Positions 33,361-42,677 are shown, counted from the stretch's first letter. The stretch: DNA of 64,000 nt from JAHEJJ01 sp965212205 (GCA_965212205.1 CBDBUX010000016.1:223439-287438); one strand, 5' to 3'. Made by a program: numbers and translations. Notes: generated by a model from the sequence alone, not told the origin.

Positions 33361-34341
33361 TTGAATAGTCATAAAATAATAATCGATACAGATCCGGGAA
33401 TAGACGATGGTCTGGCTATTATGCTGGCACTTGCCTGTCCGGAATTCGAAATCCTGGGGCTCACATCTATTTATGGTAATGTACCTGTAGACCTGGCCAC
33501 CGAGAATGCATTGCGTTTATTAGCCCTGGCAGAAAGGACCGATATTCCAGTGGTTTCGGGCGCTTCCCGTTCCTGGAATAATCCATATCAAGGAGCCAAA
33601 TCTGTGGTACATGGAGAAGACGGGCAAGGAAATATTTATAGTCCTTCGAGCCTACTAAAGCCACTGGAAATTACCGCGGCAGAATTCATGGTAAACCAGA
33701 TTTCGAAATTCCCAAATGAAGTGACACTCATCGCTCTGGGTCCGCTAACCAACCTGGCCGATGCCCTTAAACGCGATCCGGAAATTCAACATAAAGTAAA
33801 AGATGTCCTATTTATGGGTGGGAATGCATTTTGTCCGGGTAATACCAATCCGGTGGCCGAGGCCAATATTCTTTCCGATCCGGAAGCGGCCGATTTTGTA
33901 CTTGGGCATCATTGGCCAATGACCATGGTAGGACTCGATGTTACTCAAAAGACATATCTCCCCGCATGGATGATCGCAGAGTTGGCATCTCTACCCTCTG
34001 CGATTGGCAATCAGGTTTTCAGAGCCTATGAGCATTATTTAAAATTCTACAAAGAAGTGAATCAGATGGAGGGAACCTGGGTTCACGACAGCTCGGTATT
34101 TACATATTTACTGAACAAGGACTTGTATCAGACTTCGGCTTATCCTATCAGGGTTGAAACAGTAGAAGGCATCAGCCGGGGCAAGACCTGGCCTTCGGTA
34201 AAAGATTACGGCTTCATTGCTGGTCAACCCAATCCCTGGTTAGACAGACCCCAGGTGAATATCTGTGTTGATGTAAATGGGGAAGAGGCTGTTCGGCTAT
34301 TAAAAAACAGGCTGATAAAGGCCGTATTTCCTGACCGATAA
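33361..34341 (+). CDS. Inosine/uridine-preferring nucleoside hydrolase family protein
   Basis: Cleaves the N-glycosidic bond of ribonucleosides. 326 residues with the calcium-binding signature IIIDTDPGIDDGLAIMLAL, the central IALGPLTNLADAL, FMGGNAFCPGNTNPVAEANI with the substrate Asn and Glu, and the final catalytic-side WVHDSSVFTYLL (His-Asp). No signal peptide, so cytoplasmic purine or pyrimidine salvage. The start is a TTG at 33361: no ATG lies between it and the DTDPG motif, and reading upstream soon meets stops. Specificity cannot be set from the sequence. Confidence 0.9.
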   Translation: MNSHKIIIDTDPGIDDGLAIMLALACPEFEILGLTSIYGNVPVDLATENALRLLALAERTDIPVVSGASRSWNNPYQGAKSVVHGEDGQGNIYSPSSLLKPLEITAAEFMVNQISKFPNEVTLIALGPLTNLADALKRDPEIQHKVKDVLFMGGNAFCPGNTNPVAEANILSDPEAADFVLGHHWPMTMVGLDVTQKTYLPAWMIAELASLPSAIGNQVFRAYEHYLKFYKEVNQMEGTWVHDSSVFTYLLNKDLYQTSAYPIRVETVEGISRGKTWPSVKDYGFIAGQPNPWLDRPQVNICVDVNGEEAVRLLKNRLIKAVFPDR

Positions 34342-34506
34342 ATGATTTTGCTGCTGGTTGAAGACCAGTGATCTAATTCGATAATTCTAATCGCTGAAAT
34401 CAGCTGAAATTAGTTATCCAATTTTCTTAGGTGTTAGTAATGTTGAATGTGATTTGTGTTACCCAATAACAGCTTCATTTTCAGTAAGATTTAGTATCTT
34501 TAAGGT

Positions 34507-34905
34507 ATGCAACAATTAGTATCTATTTTACTTTCATTTGTTCTTCTGGCACAGGGGATCAGCTTCAATTCTGGCGAATTGGAAAAAATGGATACACTTC
34601 TTGAACACGCTAAATTCCATAAGGAAAAATATGGAGACAACTTTGCGGTTTTCATGGACAAGCATTATGGAAATCAAAAAAACCAACACTTAAGTGAACA
34701 GCAGGAAGAACGGAAGGAACACCAGGACCTCCCCTTTCAGCAGTCTGCCCAATTATTGATTCAAACCGCTATTCTCAATGAAGTTGGCCTTTCTGATTTT
34801 TCATCAACTATGTTAATCACTCTTCAACAGGAAAATTACTTTTACGAACAACTTCACGCATCCTTGCTCGTAGAAGAAATTCTGCAACCGCCAAAATTCA
34901 GCTAG
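34507..34905 (+). CDS. Small exported protein at the head of the metal efflux locus
   Basis: 132 residues. The N-terminus is hydrophobic (MQQLVSILLSFVLLAQGISF) and may be a signal peptide. The rest is charged and rich in His, Gln and Glu (AKFHKEKYGDNF, MDKHYGNQKNQHL, QQEERKEHQDL), with nine or more His as possible metal ligands. It is transcribed in the same direction as the CzcA-CzcC fusion 97 bases downstream. Similar short proteins precede CusA/CzcA genes in Bacteroidota. It could be a periplasmic metal chaperone or sensor; no motif proves that. Confidence 0.65.
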   Translation: MQQLVSILLSFVLLAQGISFNSGELEKMDTLLEHAKFHKEKYGDNFAVFMDKHYGNQKNQHLSEQQEERKEHQDLPFQQSAQLLIQTAILNEVGLSDFSSTMLITLQQENYFYEQLHASLLVEEILQPPKFS

Positions 34906-35002
34906 CCGATTCCCAAGAGACTTCTCGGGAAATCTTCAATACCCAATTTCATCCAATCTAATAAGGACATCTCTTTCGGTGTCTGTCTAATTTGTATCAA
35001 TT

Positions 35003-38000
35003 ATGCTTACGCATATCATCCGCTTTAGCGTTAAAAACAAATTCATCATCATGCTGATGGTGGTATTTATAATTGGTTTGGGCCTTTATTCACTTACCCG
35101 TATTTCTATAGGGGCCGTACCCGATATCACAAATAACCAGGTACAGGTGATCACCACCTCAAGGAACCTATCAGCTCAGGATATGGAAAAATTCATAACC
35201 TATCCGGTAGAACTTGAAATGGCCAACCTGCCCGGTGTGGTCGAAATACGATCTGTTTCCAAATTCGGACTTTCGGTGGTAACCATAGTTTTCGAAGACG
35301 AGATGGGTAACTTTTTACCCCGTCAACTTATCGCGGAAAAACTCGAAAGTGCGGCCGATAAGATCCCTGAAGGTTTTGGCGTACCCGAGATGGGGCCGAT
35401 AACCACCGGGCTGGGGGAGATTTATCAATATACTCTCGATGTCGAAGAAGGCTATATAGACCGCTATACGTCCCAGGAACTCAGAACCATCCAGGACTGG
35501 ATTGTTAAACGTCAACTGTCGGGAATTCCGGGTGTTGTAGAAGTGAACACATGGGGCGGTCATCTTAAACAATATGAAATATCCCTGAATACCCAGAAAC
35601 TTCAGGCGATGAAGATTACGGCCCTGGAAGTCTTCTCTGCACTTGAGAAGAATAACAGCGTAGCCGGCGGGGGCTATATTGAGAAAGAGAACCAGGCTTA
35701 CTTTATAAGGGGTGAGGGTCTTGTGGCTTCTATAGCTGATATTGAAGCAATCGTGGTTAAGAATATCGATGGTATCCCGATCTACGTCAGGGATATAGCG
35801 ACGGTAGGTTTTGGTAATGCAACGCGTTTTGGAGCGATTACCGGAAACGGCCAGGGTGAAAAAGTTTTAGGTCAGGTGATGATGCTAAAAAATGCCAATT
35901 CCAAAAAGGTTATCGACGCTGTAAAGAAACGCGTATCAGAAATCTCTAATTCCCTGCCCGAAGGCGTCTATATCAACGGATTCCTCGATCGTAGCGAACT
36001 GATCGCCAAAACAACTCAAACCGTGACCGAGAATCTTATTCTGGGGTGTCTAATCGTCATTTTTGTAGTCTTGCTCATCCTCGGGAATATCCGCTCTGGT
36101 CTTGTGGTGGCATCGGTAATCCCCTTGAGTTTACTCTTTGCGCTTTCGATGATGTATTTTTTCGATGTAGACGCTAACCTGATGAGCCTCGGGGCCATCG
36201 ATTTTGGGATCATCATCGATGGGGCAGTTATCATTGTTGAGTTCATCGCCTTTCGGCTCACTAAAAACCACCTGGAATACCGGGGTGTTCCTAAAGCAGA
36301 CCAACAAACATACCGAGACCGCATCACCTTAGAGGGGGCATCTAAAATGATGAATTCTGCCATTTTTGGGCAATTGATCATCCTGATTGTTTTCATACCG
36401 ATCCTATCGCTTAGCGGTATTGAAGGGAAGATGTTCAGGCCTATGGCCCTTACCTTCGGTTTCGCACTCATCGGAGCCATTTTATTGTGTTTTACCTATA
36501 TCCCTGTTATGTCGGCGCTATTCCTGAAACCGGAGAGAGCGAACCCCAAAAATATTTCGATAAGACTGATGTCGTGGATAGGCAACAGATACAAACCGCT
36601 GATAAACTGGGCTTTAAATCATAAAAATTGGGTGTTAACAGGGGCAGCCGTTCTGGTTGTAACTGCAGGATTCATCTTCTCGAGGATTGGGGGTGAATTT
36701 GTTCCCACACTCGATGAAGGTGATTTTGTCATTCAACCTGTTTTAAAGACCGGCACCTCATTGAGCAAAACCGTTGAACTCACCACTCAAATGGAGACGA
36801 TTCTGCTGAGGGATTTTCCGGAGGTAGAACAGGTAGTAACCCGTATTGGTGCAGCCGAAGTCCCTACAGACCCTATGTCGATGGAAGAAAGCGATGTTAT
36901 CATTCGGCTGGCGCCAAAAAGTGAGTGGGTAACCGCCAGAAACAAAGATGAGCTCGCAGAAAGGTTCAAAGAGGCTTTAGAAGTACTCCCTATCCAGGGC
37001 ATCGAATTTACCCAGCCTATTGAGATGAGATTTAATGAATTGATCACCGGGGTTAGGGCCGATATCGCCATTAAGGTTTTTGGTGAGGATCTTGGCAAAC
37101 TCACCCAACTGGGTAATCAGATCCACGATCATATTTCGGATATCGATGGAGCGGCAGACGTTGTAATGGAAAAGATTGAAGGCCTGCCTACCCTCAGTGT
37201 TAGGTATGATCGTCAAAAAATTGCGCGCTATGGGTTAAACATTAAAGACCTGAATGATATGATTTCTATGGCCTTTGCAGGCAGGGCTGTAGGGAGCGTA
37301 TATGAAGGTGAGAAACGCTTTGATATGGTAGTGCGCCTCAACCAAAAGCATCGTCAGGATCTCCAAAATCTCGAAAATCTATATGTGGATATCCCGGCCG
37401 GGATTAAAATTCCGCTAAGAGAGCTGGCAGAAATCCGATATGAAAAAGGTGCTGCCAAAATCTCGAGGGATAATACGCGTCGTCGAATGGTGGTGGGTGT
37501 CAATGTACGGAACCGCGATCTGGAATCTGTTGTAGAAGATATACAGGCGAGGATTGAAGAAAACATAAATCTCCCGATTGGATATACCATTGCCTATGGA
37601 GGCCAGTTCGAAAATCTTCAAAGTGCTAAATCGCGTCTTCGTCTGGCGGTACCACTGGCCCTGTTCCTAATTTTCGTATTGCTTTATTTCGCTTTCGGCT
37701 CGGTCAAAGAAGCACTGATGATTTTTACAGCCATCCCCCTGGCGGCCGTAGGAGGAGTATTCCTTTTATGGGTCCGGGCTATGCCTTTTAGTATCTCGGC
37801 TGGCATTGGTTTTATCGCCTTATTCGGGATCGCCGTTCTCAATGGGATTGTGCTGATAGAACATTTTAAAGAATTGAAAAAACAAGAATTCAAATCCATG
37901 AAAACATTTATCATTCAGGGCACCACGGATCGGCTCCGGGCCGTTTTGCTCACCGCCTCAGCGGCCGCATTAGGATTTTTACCTATGGCCGTATCAACCA

Positions 38001-39334
38001 GTGCAGGAGCCGAAGTTCAAAGGCCCCTGGCTACAGTGGTAATTGGCGGACTTGTGACCGCTACCCTGCTCACCTTGTTTGTCTTGCCGGTGCTTTATTC
38101 GATTTACAGTGGTCGTAAAAACCCTTTAAAATTGAAATCGAAAAAAGGTCTTATGAGTATTGGATTCTTGTTTTGCCTGTCGTTGCCTTTTAATGTCGTG
38201 GCCCAGGATCGTTCAGGACTCGAAGAACTGATGAACATAGCCCTCGAGAACAACAGTGAATTACGATCTGCTTCTCTGAAATTGCAAAGTTCCGACGCAA
38301 GAGAAGGGACAGCATTCGATTTCGGCAGAACAGAGTTTTATTTTGGCTACGATGAGAATAACATTGCAGTGAACGGGGATCCGATAAACGTTTTCGGATT
38401 GAAACAGGAATTTTTGTTCCCCACTGTTTACGGCATCAGACATCGGGTACAGAAAACCCAATCCGAACTGGAACAGAATTACTATAACATCAAAAAAAAG
38501 GAACTCTTAGAAAGCCTCTATTCCGCATATAATGCGTTTCAAATCGCCAGTGAAAAAGTAGAGATCCATTCTCGTCTGGATAGTCTGTATCGCGCATTCG
38601 CACATGCGGCCAACAGGCGTTACGAATTAGGTGAAACCAATTATCTGGAAAAGATAACCGCTTTATCAAAGCAGAAACAGATCGGGCTACAATTAGACAA
38701 ATTCAACACAGTACAGGCACTCGCCCATGACCGGTTAACACAACTCGTACAGGCCGAAGACAGCTTGTATATCCGTCTGGAAGAAGCCGCCATGATCGAA
38801 CCGGATTTTAGTGGCTTCTCCAATGCCACAGAACTGCTGTCCTATAAGAATAGAGTGCTTTTGTATGAGGCAGAACACCAATTTGAAAAACAACGACTCT
38901 TGCCCGATATCAATCTGGAATATTTTCAGGGTTCCAATGAACAATTAGCAGGGAATCTTCATGGATATCAGATCGGAATAAAAATCCCTCTATTATTTAA
39001 CGGTCAGAGCTCCAGAATCAAAGCAGCCGGATTGGCCTATGAAGCCGTAGTGGCAGAAAGTCGGGATTATGAAATCCAATTAGAGACCCGCTATAAAGAA
39101 CTCCTTAGGAGGATGGAACAGAACAAAAAGGCCCTGACTTATTACCTGGAAGAGGGAAATTCATTGGCTGATGAGATCTTAAAAACCGCGGAAGCCGGCT
39201 ACAAGAACGGGGAAATCGATTTCTTCCAGTATATACAAAGCCTTGAAAACGCTTACAGCATCAGGCTCGAATACCTGGAACAACTCAGCCTGTACAATGA
39301 AAGTGTCATATCCCTCAATTATTTAACACAATAA
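35003..39334 (+). CDS. czcA: CzcA/CusA heavy-metal RND pump fused to a CzcC/TolC-like outer-membrane factor
   Basis: 1443 residues. Residues 1-1045 form an HME-RND proton antiporter: N-terminal helix SVKNKFIIMLMVVFIIGLGL, the helix-4 proton relay DFGIIIDGAVIIVEF, a periplasmic pore loop with methionines (PTDPMSMEESD) and twelve helices ending LFVLPVLYSIYS. At Met1051 a new signal-peptide-like segment begins (MSIGFLFCLSLPFNVVAQ), and from there to the end it is a complete outer-membrane factor with two coiled-coil repeats. So pump and exit duct come from one ORF, with a likely signal peptidase site (VAQ-D) between. CzcB follows after 11 bases. Metal specificity is unknown (Cu, Ag, Zn, Co or Cd). 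Confidence 0.93.
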   Translation: MLTHIIRFSVKNKFIIMLMVVFIIGLGLYSLTRISIGAVPDITNNQVQVITTSRNLSAQDMEKFITYPVELEMANLPGVVEIRSVSKFGLSVVTIVFEDEMGNFLPRQLIAEKLESAADKIPEGFGVPEMGPITTGLGEIYQYTLDVEEGYIDRYTSQELRTIQDWIVKRQLSGIPGVVEVNTWGGHLKQYEISLNTQKLQAMKITALEVFSALEKNNSVAGGGYIEKENQAYFIRGEGLVASIADIEAIVVKNIDGIPIYVRDIATVGFGNATRFGAITGNGQGEKVLGQVMMLKNANSKKVIDAVKKRVSEISNSLPEGVYINGFLDRSELIAKTTQTVTENLILGCLIVIFVVLLILGNIRSGLVVASVIPLSLLFALSMMYFFDVDANLMSLGAIDFGIIIDGAVIIVEFIAFRLTKNHLEYRGVPKADQQTYRDRITLEGASKMMNSAIFGQLIILIVFIPILSLSGIEGKMFRPMALTFGFALIGAILLCFTYIPVMSALFLKPERANPKNISIRLMSWIGNRYKPLINWALNHKNWVLTGAAVLVVTAGFIFSRIGGEFVPTLDEGDFVIQPVLKTGTSLSKTVELTTQMETILLRDFPEVEQVVTRIGAAEVPTDPMSMEESDVIIRLAPKSEWVTARNKDELAERFKEALEVLPIQGIEFTQPIEMRFNELITGVRADIAIKVFGEDLGKLTQLGNQIHDHISDIDGAADVVMEKIEGLPTLSVRYDRQKIARYGLNIKDLNDMISMAFAGRAVGSVYEGEKRFDMVVRLNQKHRQDLQNLENLYVDIPAGIKIPLRELAEIRYEKGAAKISRDNTRRRMVVGVNVRNRDLESVVEDIQARIEENINLPIGYTIAYGGQFENLQSAKSRLRLAVPLALFLIFVLLYFAFGSVKEALMIFTAIPLAAVGGVFLLWVRAMPFSISAGIGFIALFGIAVLNGIVLIEHFKELKKQEFKSMKTFIIQGTTDRLRAVLLTASAAALGFLPMAVSTSAGAEVQRPLATVVIGGLVTATLLTLFVLPVLYSIYSGRKNPLKLKSKKGLMSIGFLFCLSLPFNVVAQDRSGLEELMNIALENNSELRSASLKLQSSDAREGTAFDFGRTEFYFGYDENNIAVNGDPINVFGLKQEFLFPTVYGIRHRVQKTQSELEQNYYNIKKKELLESLYSAYNAFQIASEKVEIHSRLDSLYRAFAHAANRRYELGETNYLEKITALSKQKQIGLQLDKFNTVQALAHDRLTQLVQAEDSLYIRLEEAAMIEPDFSGFSNATELLSYKNRVLLYEAEHQFEKQRLLPDINLEYFQGSNEQLAGNLHGYQIGIKIPLLFNGQSSRIKAAGLAYEAVVAESRDYEIQLETRYKELLRRMEQNKKALTYYLEEGNSLADEILKTAEAGYKNGEIDFFQYIQSLENAYSIRLEYLEQLSLYNESVISLNYLTQ

Positions 39335-39345
39335 TCCAAAGTGTC

Positions 39346-40491
39346 ATGAAGTCATATTTTATTAAATCAATTCTACTCTCGACCCTCATTTCCCTTCAAT
39401 CCTGCATAGGAACCGAAAAAAAGGAGAACAAAGCGGATGCCGGACTAAACAACCAAAAGCCAGGAATTGAAATAAATGAAGCCCAATTCAAGCAGAATAA
39501 TATGCAGCTAGGTTTACTGGAAGAACGCGTCTTTCACGAACATATCGATGTTTCGGGCATGATCGATGTTCCCCCACAGAACAAAGCCATAGTGAGTATC
39601 CCGGTTGGAGGTTATGTGAAACATACCTCCTTGCTTGTAGGGGATGAAGTAAGAAAAGGTCAGATCCTGGTGCGTTTAGAGAATCCGGAATATGTTAAGA
39701 TTCAACAACAGTATCTGGAGGTTAAAGCCCGACTCAAATATCTTGAAGCAGAGTATACGCGCCATCAGCAACTATTTCAGGAAAAGATTACCTCCGAAAA
39801 GAATTTTCTAAAATCAGAAGCCGATTTCAGAACTGCAGAGGCTACTTTAAATGGTTTGAGACAACAATTACGCCTGCTACACATTTCGTCGGAGGATGTG
39901 GAAGCTGGTAAGATTACCTCGGAGACGGGCATATATGCGCCAATCGACGGAAGTGTGAGCAAGATGAATATCACCAGGGGAGCTTTTATATCACCGGCGA
40001 CTGAGATCATGGAGATCATAAATACAGACCATATTCATCTAGAATTATCGGTCTTCGAAAAAGATATTTCAAAGGTAAGAGAAGGTCAGGCCATCAAATT
40101 CAGTATTCCTGAATCATCCGAAGACCGGTATGCGGGTAGTGTGCATAGGGTGGGTTCGGCAATCGATGAAAACCGAAGGGTGCTGGTTCACGGACATATC
40201 GAAAACCCGACCCGCTTCGGCTTTTTAAAAGGCATGTTTGTCAATGCTACGATAATTACAGATTCGATTACCCGAACTGCAATTCCGGAAACTGCTGTGG
40301 TTGAAGTAGGGAATCGGAATTTTATTCTGAAGTTAACCAATACCGAAACGGGGAATTATGTCTTCGAAGCGATACAAGTTGAGCTACACCAAAAGGAAAA
40401 CGGATTCGCCGCCGTTGGTTTCGATGAGGAATTTAAACAAGATGACCGCTTTCTAATACGAGGGGCCTTTGGATTACTTAACGCCGACTGA
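39346..40491 (+). CDS. czcB: RND efflux periplasmic adaptor (CzcB/CusB-like), lipoprotein
   Basis: Membrane-fusion protein that joins the pump and the outer-membrane factor. 381 residues; lipoprotein signal ending SLQSCIGTE (Cys20). Lipoyl half GGYVKHTSLLVGDEVRKGQILVRLENPEYV, a helical hairpin of about 70 residues (VKARLKYLEAEYTRHQQLF), the second half IYAPIDGSVSKMNITRGAFI and a beta barrel (HLELSVFEKDISKVREGQ). The N-terminal His/Met-rich metal site of CusB is not seen. Last gene of the locus, followed by the duplicated tRNA-Leu end. Confidence 0.9.
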   Translation: MKSYFIKSILLSTLISLQSCIGTEKKENKADAGLNNQKPGIEINEAQFKQNNMQLGLLEERVFHEHIDVSGMIDVPPQNKAIVSIPVGGYVKHTSLLVGDEVRKGQILVRLENPEYVKIQQQYLEVKARLKYLEAEYTRHQQLFQEKITSEKNFLKSEADFRTAEATLNGLRQQLRLLHISSEDVEAGKITSETGIYAPIDGSVSKMNITRGAFISPATEIMEIINTDHIHLELSVFEKDISKVREGQAIKFSIPESSEDRYAGSVHRVGSAIDENRRVLVHGHIENPTRFGFLKGMFVNATIITDSITRTAIPETAVVEVGNRNFILKLTNTETGNYVFEAIQVELHQKENGFAAVGFDEEFKQDDRFLIRGAFGLLNAD

Positions 40492-40513
40492 TCGGCGGAT
40501 GCAATCAAAAACA

Positions 40514-40585
40514 AAGCGAGCTTCTTTTTTGAAGCTCACTTGTATTTCCACTCTTTTGTGGTTTATCCGTACCTCGGGTGGGAAT
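40514..40585 (-). repeat. 72-bp direct repeat, copy 1, containing a 3' tRNA-Leu fragment
   Basis: Identical over 72 bases to 40664-40735, 150 bases away. It includes a terminator hairpin (GAGCTTC/GAAGCTC) and the last 16 bases of the tRNA-Leu gene (minus strand, ATTCCCACCCGAGGTA). After these 16 bases the sequence leaves the tRNA. So this copy is a tRNA 3' end without a tRNA. Confidence 0.95.
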
Positions 40586-40655
40586 GATTTCTTTAGGGAA
40601 ATCTTCCCAAAACTGTCGTTTTGAAAACCACAAAAGGAAGCACTGCGCTCTCCTG

Positions 40656-40689
40656 AAAAAAAGAAGCGAGCTTCTTTTTTGAAGCTCAC
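40656..40689 (-). terminator. Rho-independent terminator of tRNA-Leu
   Basis: Minus-strand arms GAGCTTC and GAAGCTC with a loop of six A, then GCTTCTTTTTTT. A second copy of the hairpin lies in repeat copy 1 (40517-40537). Confidence 0.8.
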
Positions 40690-40735
40690 TTGTATTTCCA
40701 CTCTTTTGTGGTTTATCCGTACCTCGGGTGGGAAT
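40664..40735 (-). repeat. 72-bp direct repeat, copy 2, overlapping the tRNA-Leu 3' end
   Basis: This is the original-looking copy: the part 40720-40735 is the 3' end of the intact tRNA-Leu gene, and the rest is its downstream region with the terminator. The 78 bases between the copies contain a small palindrome GATTTC/GAAATC and no gene. Confidence 0.95.
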
Positions 40736-40803
40736 CGAACCCACACGGTATTGCTACCACTGGATTTTGAATCCAGCGCGTCTACCAGTTCCGCCACCGA
40801 GGC
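40720..40803 (-). tRNA. tRNA-Leu (anticodon CAA)
   Basis: 84 nt class II tRNA. Acceptor GCCTCGG pairs with CCGAGGT (first pair G-U), discriminator A. D arm GGCGGAACTGGTAGACGC, anticodon stem CTGGA/TCCAG with loop TTCAAAA giving anticodon CAA, a variable arm (TGGTAGCAATACCG) and T arm GTGGGTTCGATTCCCAC. CCA is not encoded. Confidence 0.97.
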
Positions 40804-40889
40804 ATATGTCAAGTCCTTTTAGATTCAGTGATAGCACCAAAATGCATTGATTCCCAGGAAAGAGTACTTACCTCCTGAATAAGGAACTG

Positions 40890-40918
40890 CAAAGCTAACA
40901 AATACTCGGTATATCCAA
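40890..40918 (-). promoter_or_regulatory. Promoter for tRNA-Leu
   Basis: Minus strand: TTG (40916-40918), 18-base spacer, TAGCTTTG (40890-40897), about 87 bases before the tRNA, similar in layout to the tRNA-Asp promoter. Confidence 0.6.
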
Positions 40919-40962
40919 AATTAAAAATCCGGAATTATCCTTTTCAAAGCCAAATAAATGAT

Positions 40963-40970
40963 TAAATTTG
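40963..40970 (+). promoter_or_regulatory. -7 element for the prs-rplY-pth operon
   Basis: TAAATTTG, an exact TAnnTTTG, 50 bases before the prs ATG. A -33 TTG at the right distance is not seen. Confidence 0.55.
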
Positions 40971-41020
40971 CACCGCTTTAAATAGAGCCTAGTAAGAAAC
41001 TAGAAGACAAGAGATTCGAT

Positions 41021-41962
41021 ATGCCTTATCAAGTTCCGGAACCTAAGATATTTGCCTGTACACAAAGCATGGCCCTGGCCGAGAAGATTGCACTACATTA
41101 TGGGACAGATATGGGTAACGTGCATATTTCGCGTTATAGCGATGGTGAATTTCAGCCTTCGTTTGAGGAATCTGTAAGAGGTTCAAGGATCTTTATCATC
41201 GGTTCTACCCATCCGAGTTCTGAAAACCTTATGGAAATGCTTCTGATGCTCGATGCGGCCAAGAGGGCTTCGGCCAGGCACATCACTGCGGTTATGCCCT
41301 ATTTTGGCTGGGCGAGGCAAGACCGTAAAGACAAACCGCGGGTGCCAATTGCTGCAAAACTCATCGCCAAAATGCTGGAAGCAGCCGGAGCCACCAGGAT
41401 CATTACCATGGATCTCCACGCCGATCAGATTCAGGGTTTCTTTGAAAAACCTGTGGATCATCTTTTTGCGTCGACCATGTTCTTGCCTTATTTAAAATCG
41501 CTGAACCTGAGTAACCTGACGATCGCTTCACCAGATATGGGAGGATCAAAAAGGGCTTATGCGTATTCCAAAGCTCTTCAGTCCGACGTTGTGATCTGTT
41601 ACAAACAGCGCGCCAAAGCCAATGTGATCTCCCATATGGAATTGATCGGTGATGTTAGTGGAAAGCATGTCGTTCTGGTAGATGATCTTGTAGATACTGC
41701 AGGTACACTCACCAAGGCAGCGGATCTGATGATAGAACGAGGAGCACTTAGTGTACGTGCCATGGCCACACATGCTTTGATGTCTGGGGAGGCCTATGAA
41801 AAAGTTGAGAATTCCGAATTAAAGGAACTTATTACAACAGATACTATCCCGCTTGGGAAGGGATCTGAAAAAATAAAGGTGTTGAGTTGTGCCGAATTAT
41901 TTGCAGACGTAATGCACAGGGTGCATAACAACACCTCCATATCATCTAAGTTTTTAATGTAA
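41021..41962 (+). CDS. prs: Ribose-phosphate pyrophosphokinase
   Basis: Makes PRPP from ribose-5-phosphate and ATP for nucleotide, His and Trp synthesis. 313 residues. FACTQSMALAEKIA and SDGEFQPSFEESVRG at the N-terminus, the ATP-binding MPYFGWARQDRKDKPR, the catalytic-loop and His region ITMDLHADQIQGFFEKPVDHL, and the PRPP loop VLVDDLVDTAGTL. First gene of a three-gene run with rplY (9-base gap) and pth, a common order in Bacteria. Confidence 0.97.
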   Translation: MPYQVPEPKIFACTQSMALAEKIALHYGTDMGNVHISRYSDGEFQPSFEESVRGSRIFIIGSTHPSSENLMEMLLMLDAAKRASARHITAVMPYFGWARQDRKDKPRVPIAAKLIAKMLEAAGATRIITMDLHADQIQGFFEKPVDHLFASTMFLPYLKSLNLSNLTIASPDMGGSKRAYAYSKALQSDVVICYKQRAKANVISHMELIGDVSGKHVVLVDDLVDTAGTLTKAADLMIERGALSVRAMATHALMSGEAYEKVENSELKELITTDTIPLGKGSEKIKVLSCAELFADVMHRVHNNTSISSKFLM

Positions 41963-41971
41963 CTATATATA

Positions 41972-42658
41972 ATGAAGTCAATTACAATCAAAGGATCAGA
42001 AAGAGAAAGCGTGGGCAAAAAGGCAACGAAGGCCCTACGTAATGCTGGAAAGGTCCCTTGCGTGGTATACGGAGGGGAAAAACCATTACACTTTGCAGCA
42101 GATGAACTCATGTTCAAAAATTTAGTGTACACCCCGAATGCCCACACCGTTGTGGTTGATTTGGAAGGTGAAAAGAAGGTAGATGCGGTGATGCAGGATA
42201 TTCAGTTTCACCCGGTTACCGACAAAATTCTTCATGTTGATTTTTACCAGTTGTTCAAAGACAAGCCGGTAACCATGGAGATTCCGGTACGCCTCGAAGG
42301 GAATTCACCAGGGGTTAGAAATGGTGGACGATTGCTGTTTCGTAAGCGTACGCTTACTATTAAAGCATTACCTGATGATCTGCCTGATTTCTTCAAAATC
42401 GATATCAACGATTTGAAAATCGGTGATAATGTAGCTGTAGAATCACTCCTTAACGACGATTTTACCATCTTACACCCTGATAGTACTGTAGTAGTTCAAG
42501 TGAAAACTGCAAGGGCAGTAATTGTGGTTGAAGAAGAGGAAGAAGATGAAGAAGGAATAGAAGGAGTTGAAGGAGAAGGCGCAGAAGGCACTGAAGGAGC
42601 CGAAGGTGGAGAAGCTGCTCCTGCCGAAGGCGGTGGTGAGGCTCCTGCTGAAGGATAA
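41972..42658 (+). CDS. rplY: 50S ribosomal protein L25/general stress protein Ctc
   Basis: 5S rRNA-binding protein, 228 residues with the N-terminal L25 domain (ITIKGSERESVGKKATKALR, VPCVVYGGEKPLHF) and the TL5-type C-terminal domain (VDFYQLFKDKPVTMEIPVRLEG). It ends in a tail of about 45 residues, very acidic then Gly/Ala-rich (EEEEEDEEGIEG, GGEAAPAEGGGEAPAEG), which is common in Bacteroidota L25 but of unknown role. A long terminator-like hairpin lies between it and pth. Confidence 0.96.
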   Translation: MKSITIKGSERESVGKKATKALRNAGKVPCVVYGGEKPLHFAADELMFKNLVYTPNAHTVVVDLEGEKKVDAVMQDIQFHPVTDKILHVDFYQLFKDKPVTMEIPVRLEGNSPGVRNGGRLLFRKRTLTIKALPDDLPDFFKIDINDLKIGDNVAVESLLNDDFTILHPDSTVVVQVKTARAVIVVEEEEEDEEGIEGVEGEGAEGTEGAEGGEAAPAEGGGEAPAEG

Positions 42659-42677
42659 TCCTAACAGAATTAAATAT

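Noticed and set aside
40474..40812. 112-codon minus-strand frame with an internal repeated peptide
   Set aside because: The repeated peptide is the translation of the 72-bp direct repeat and of tRNA-Leu, not a protein.
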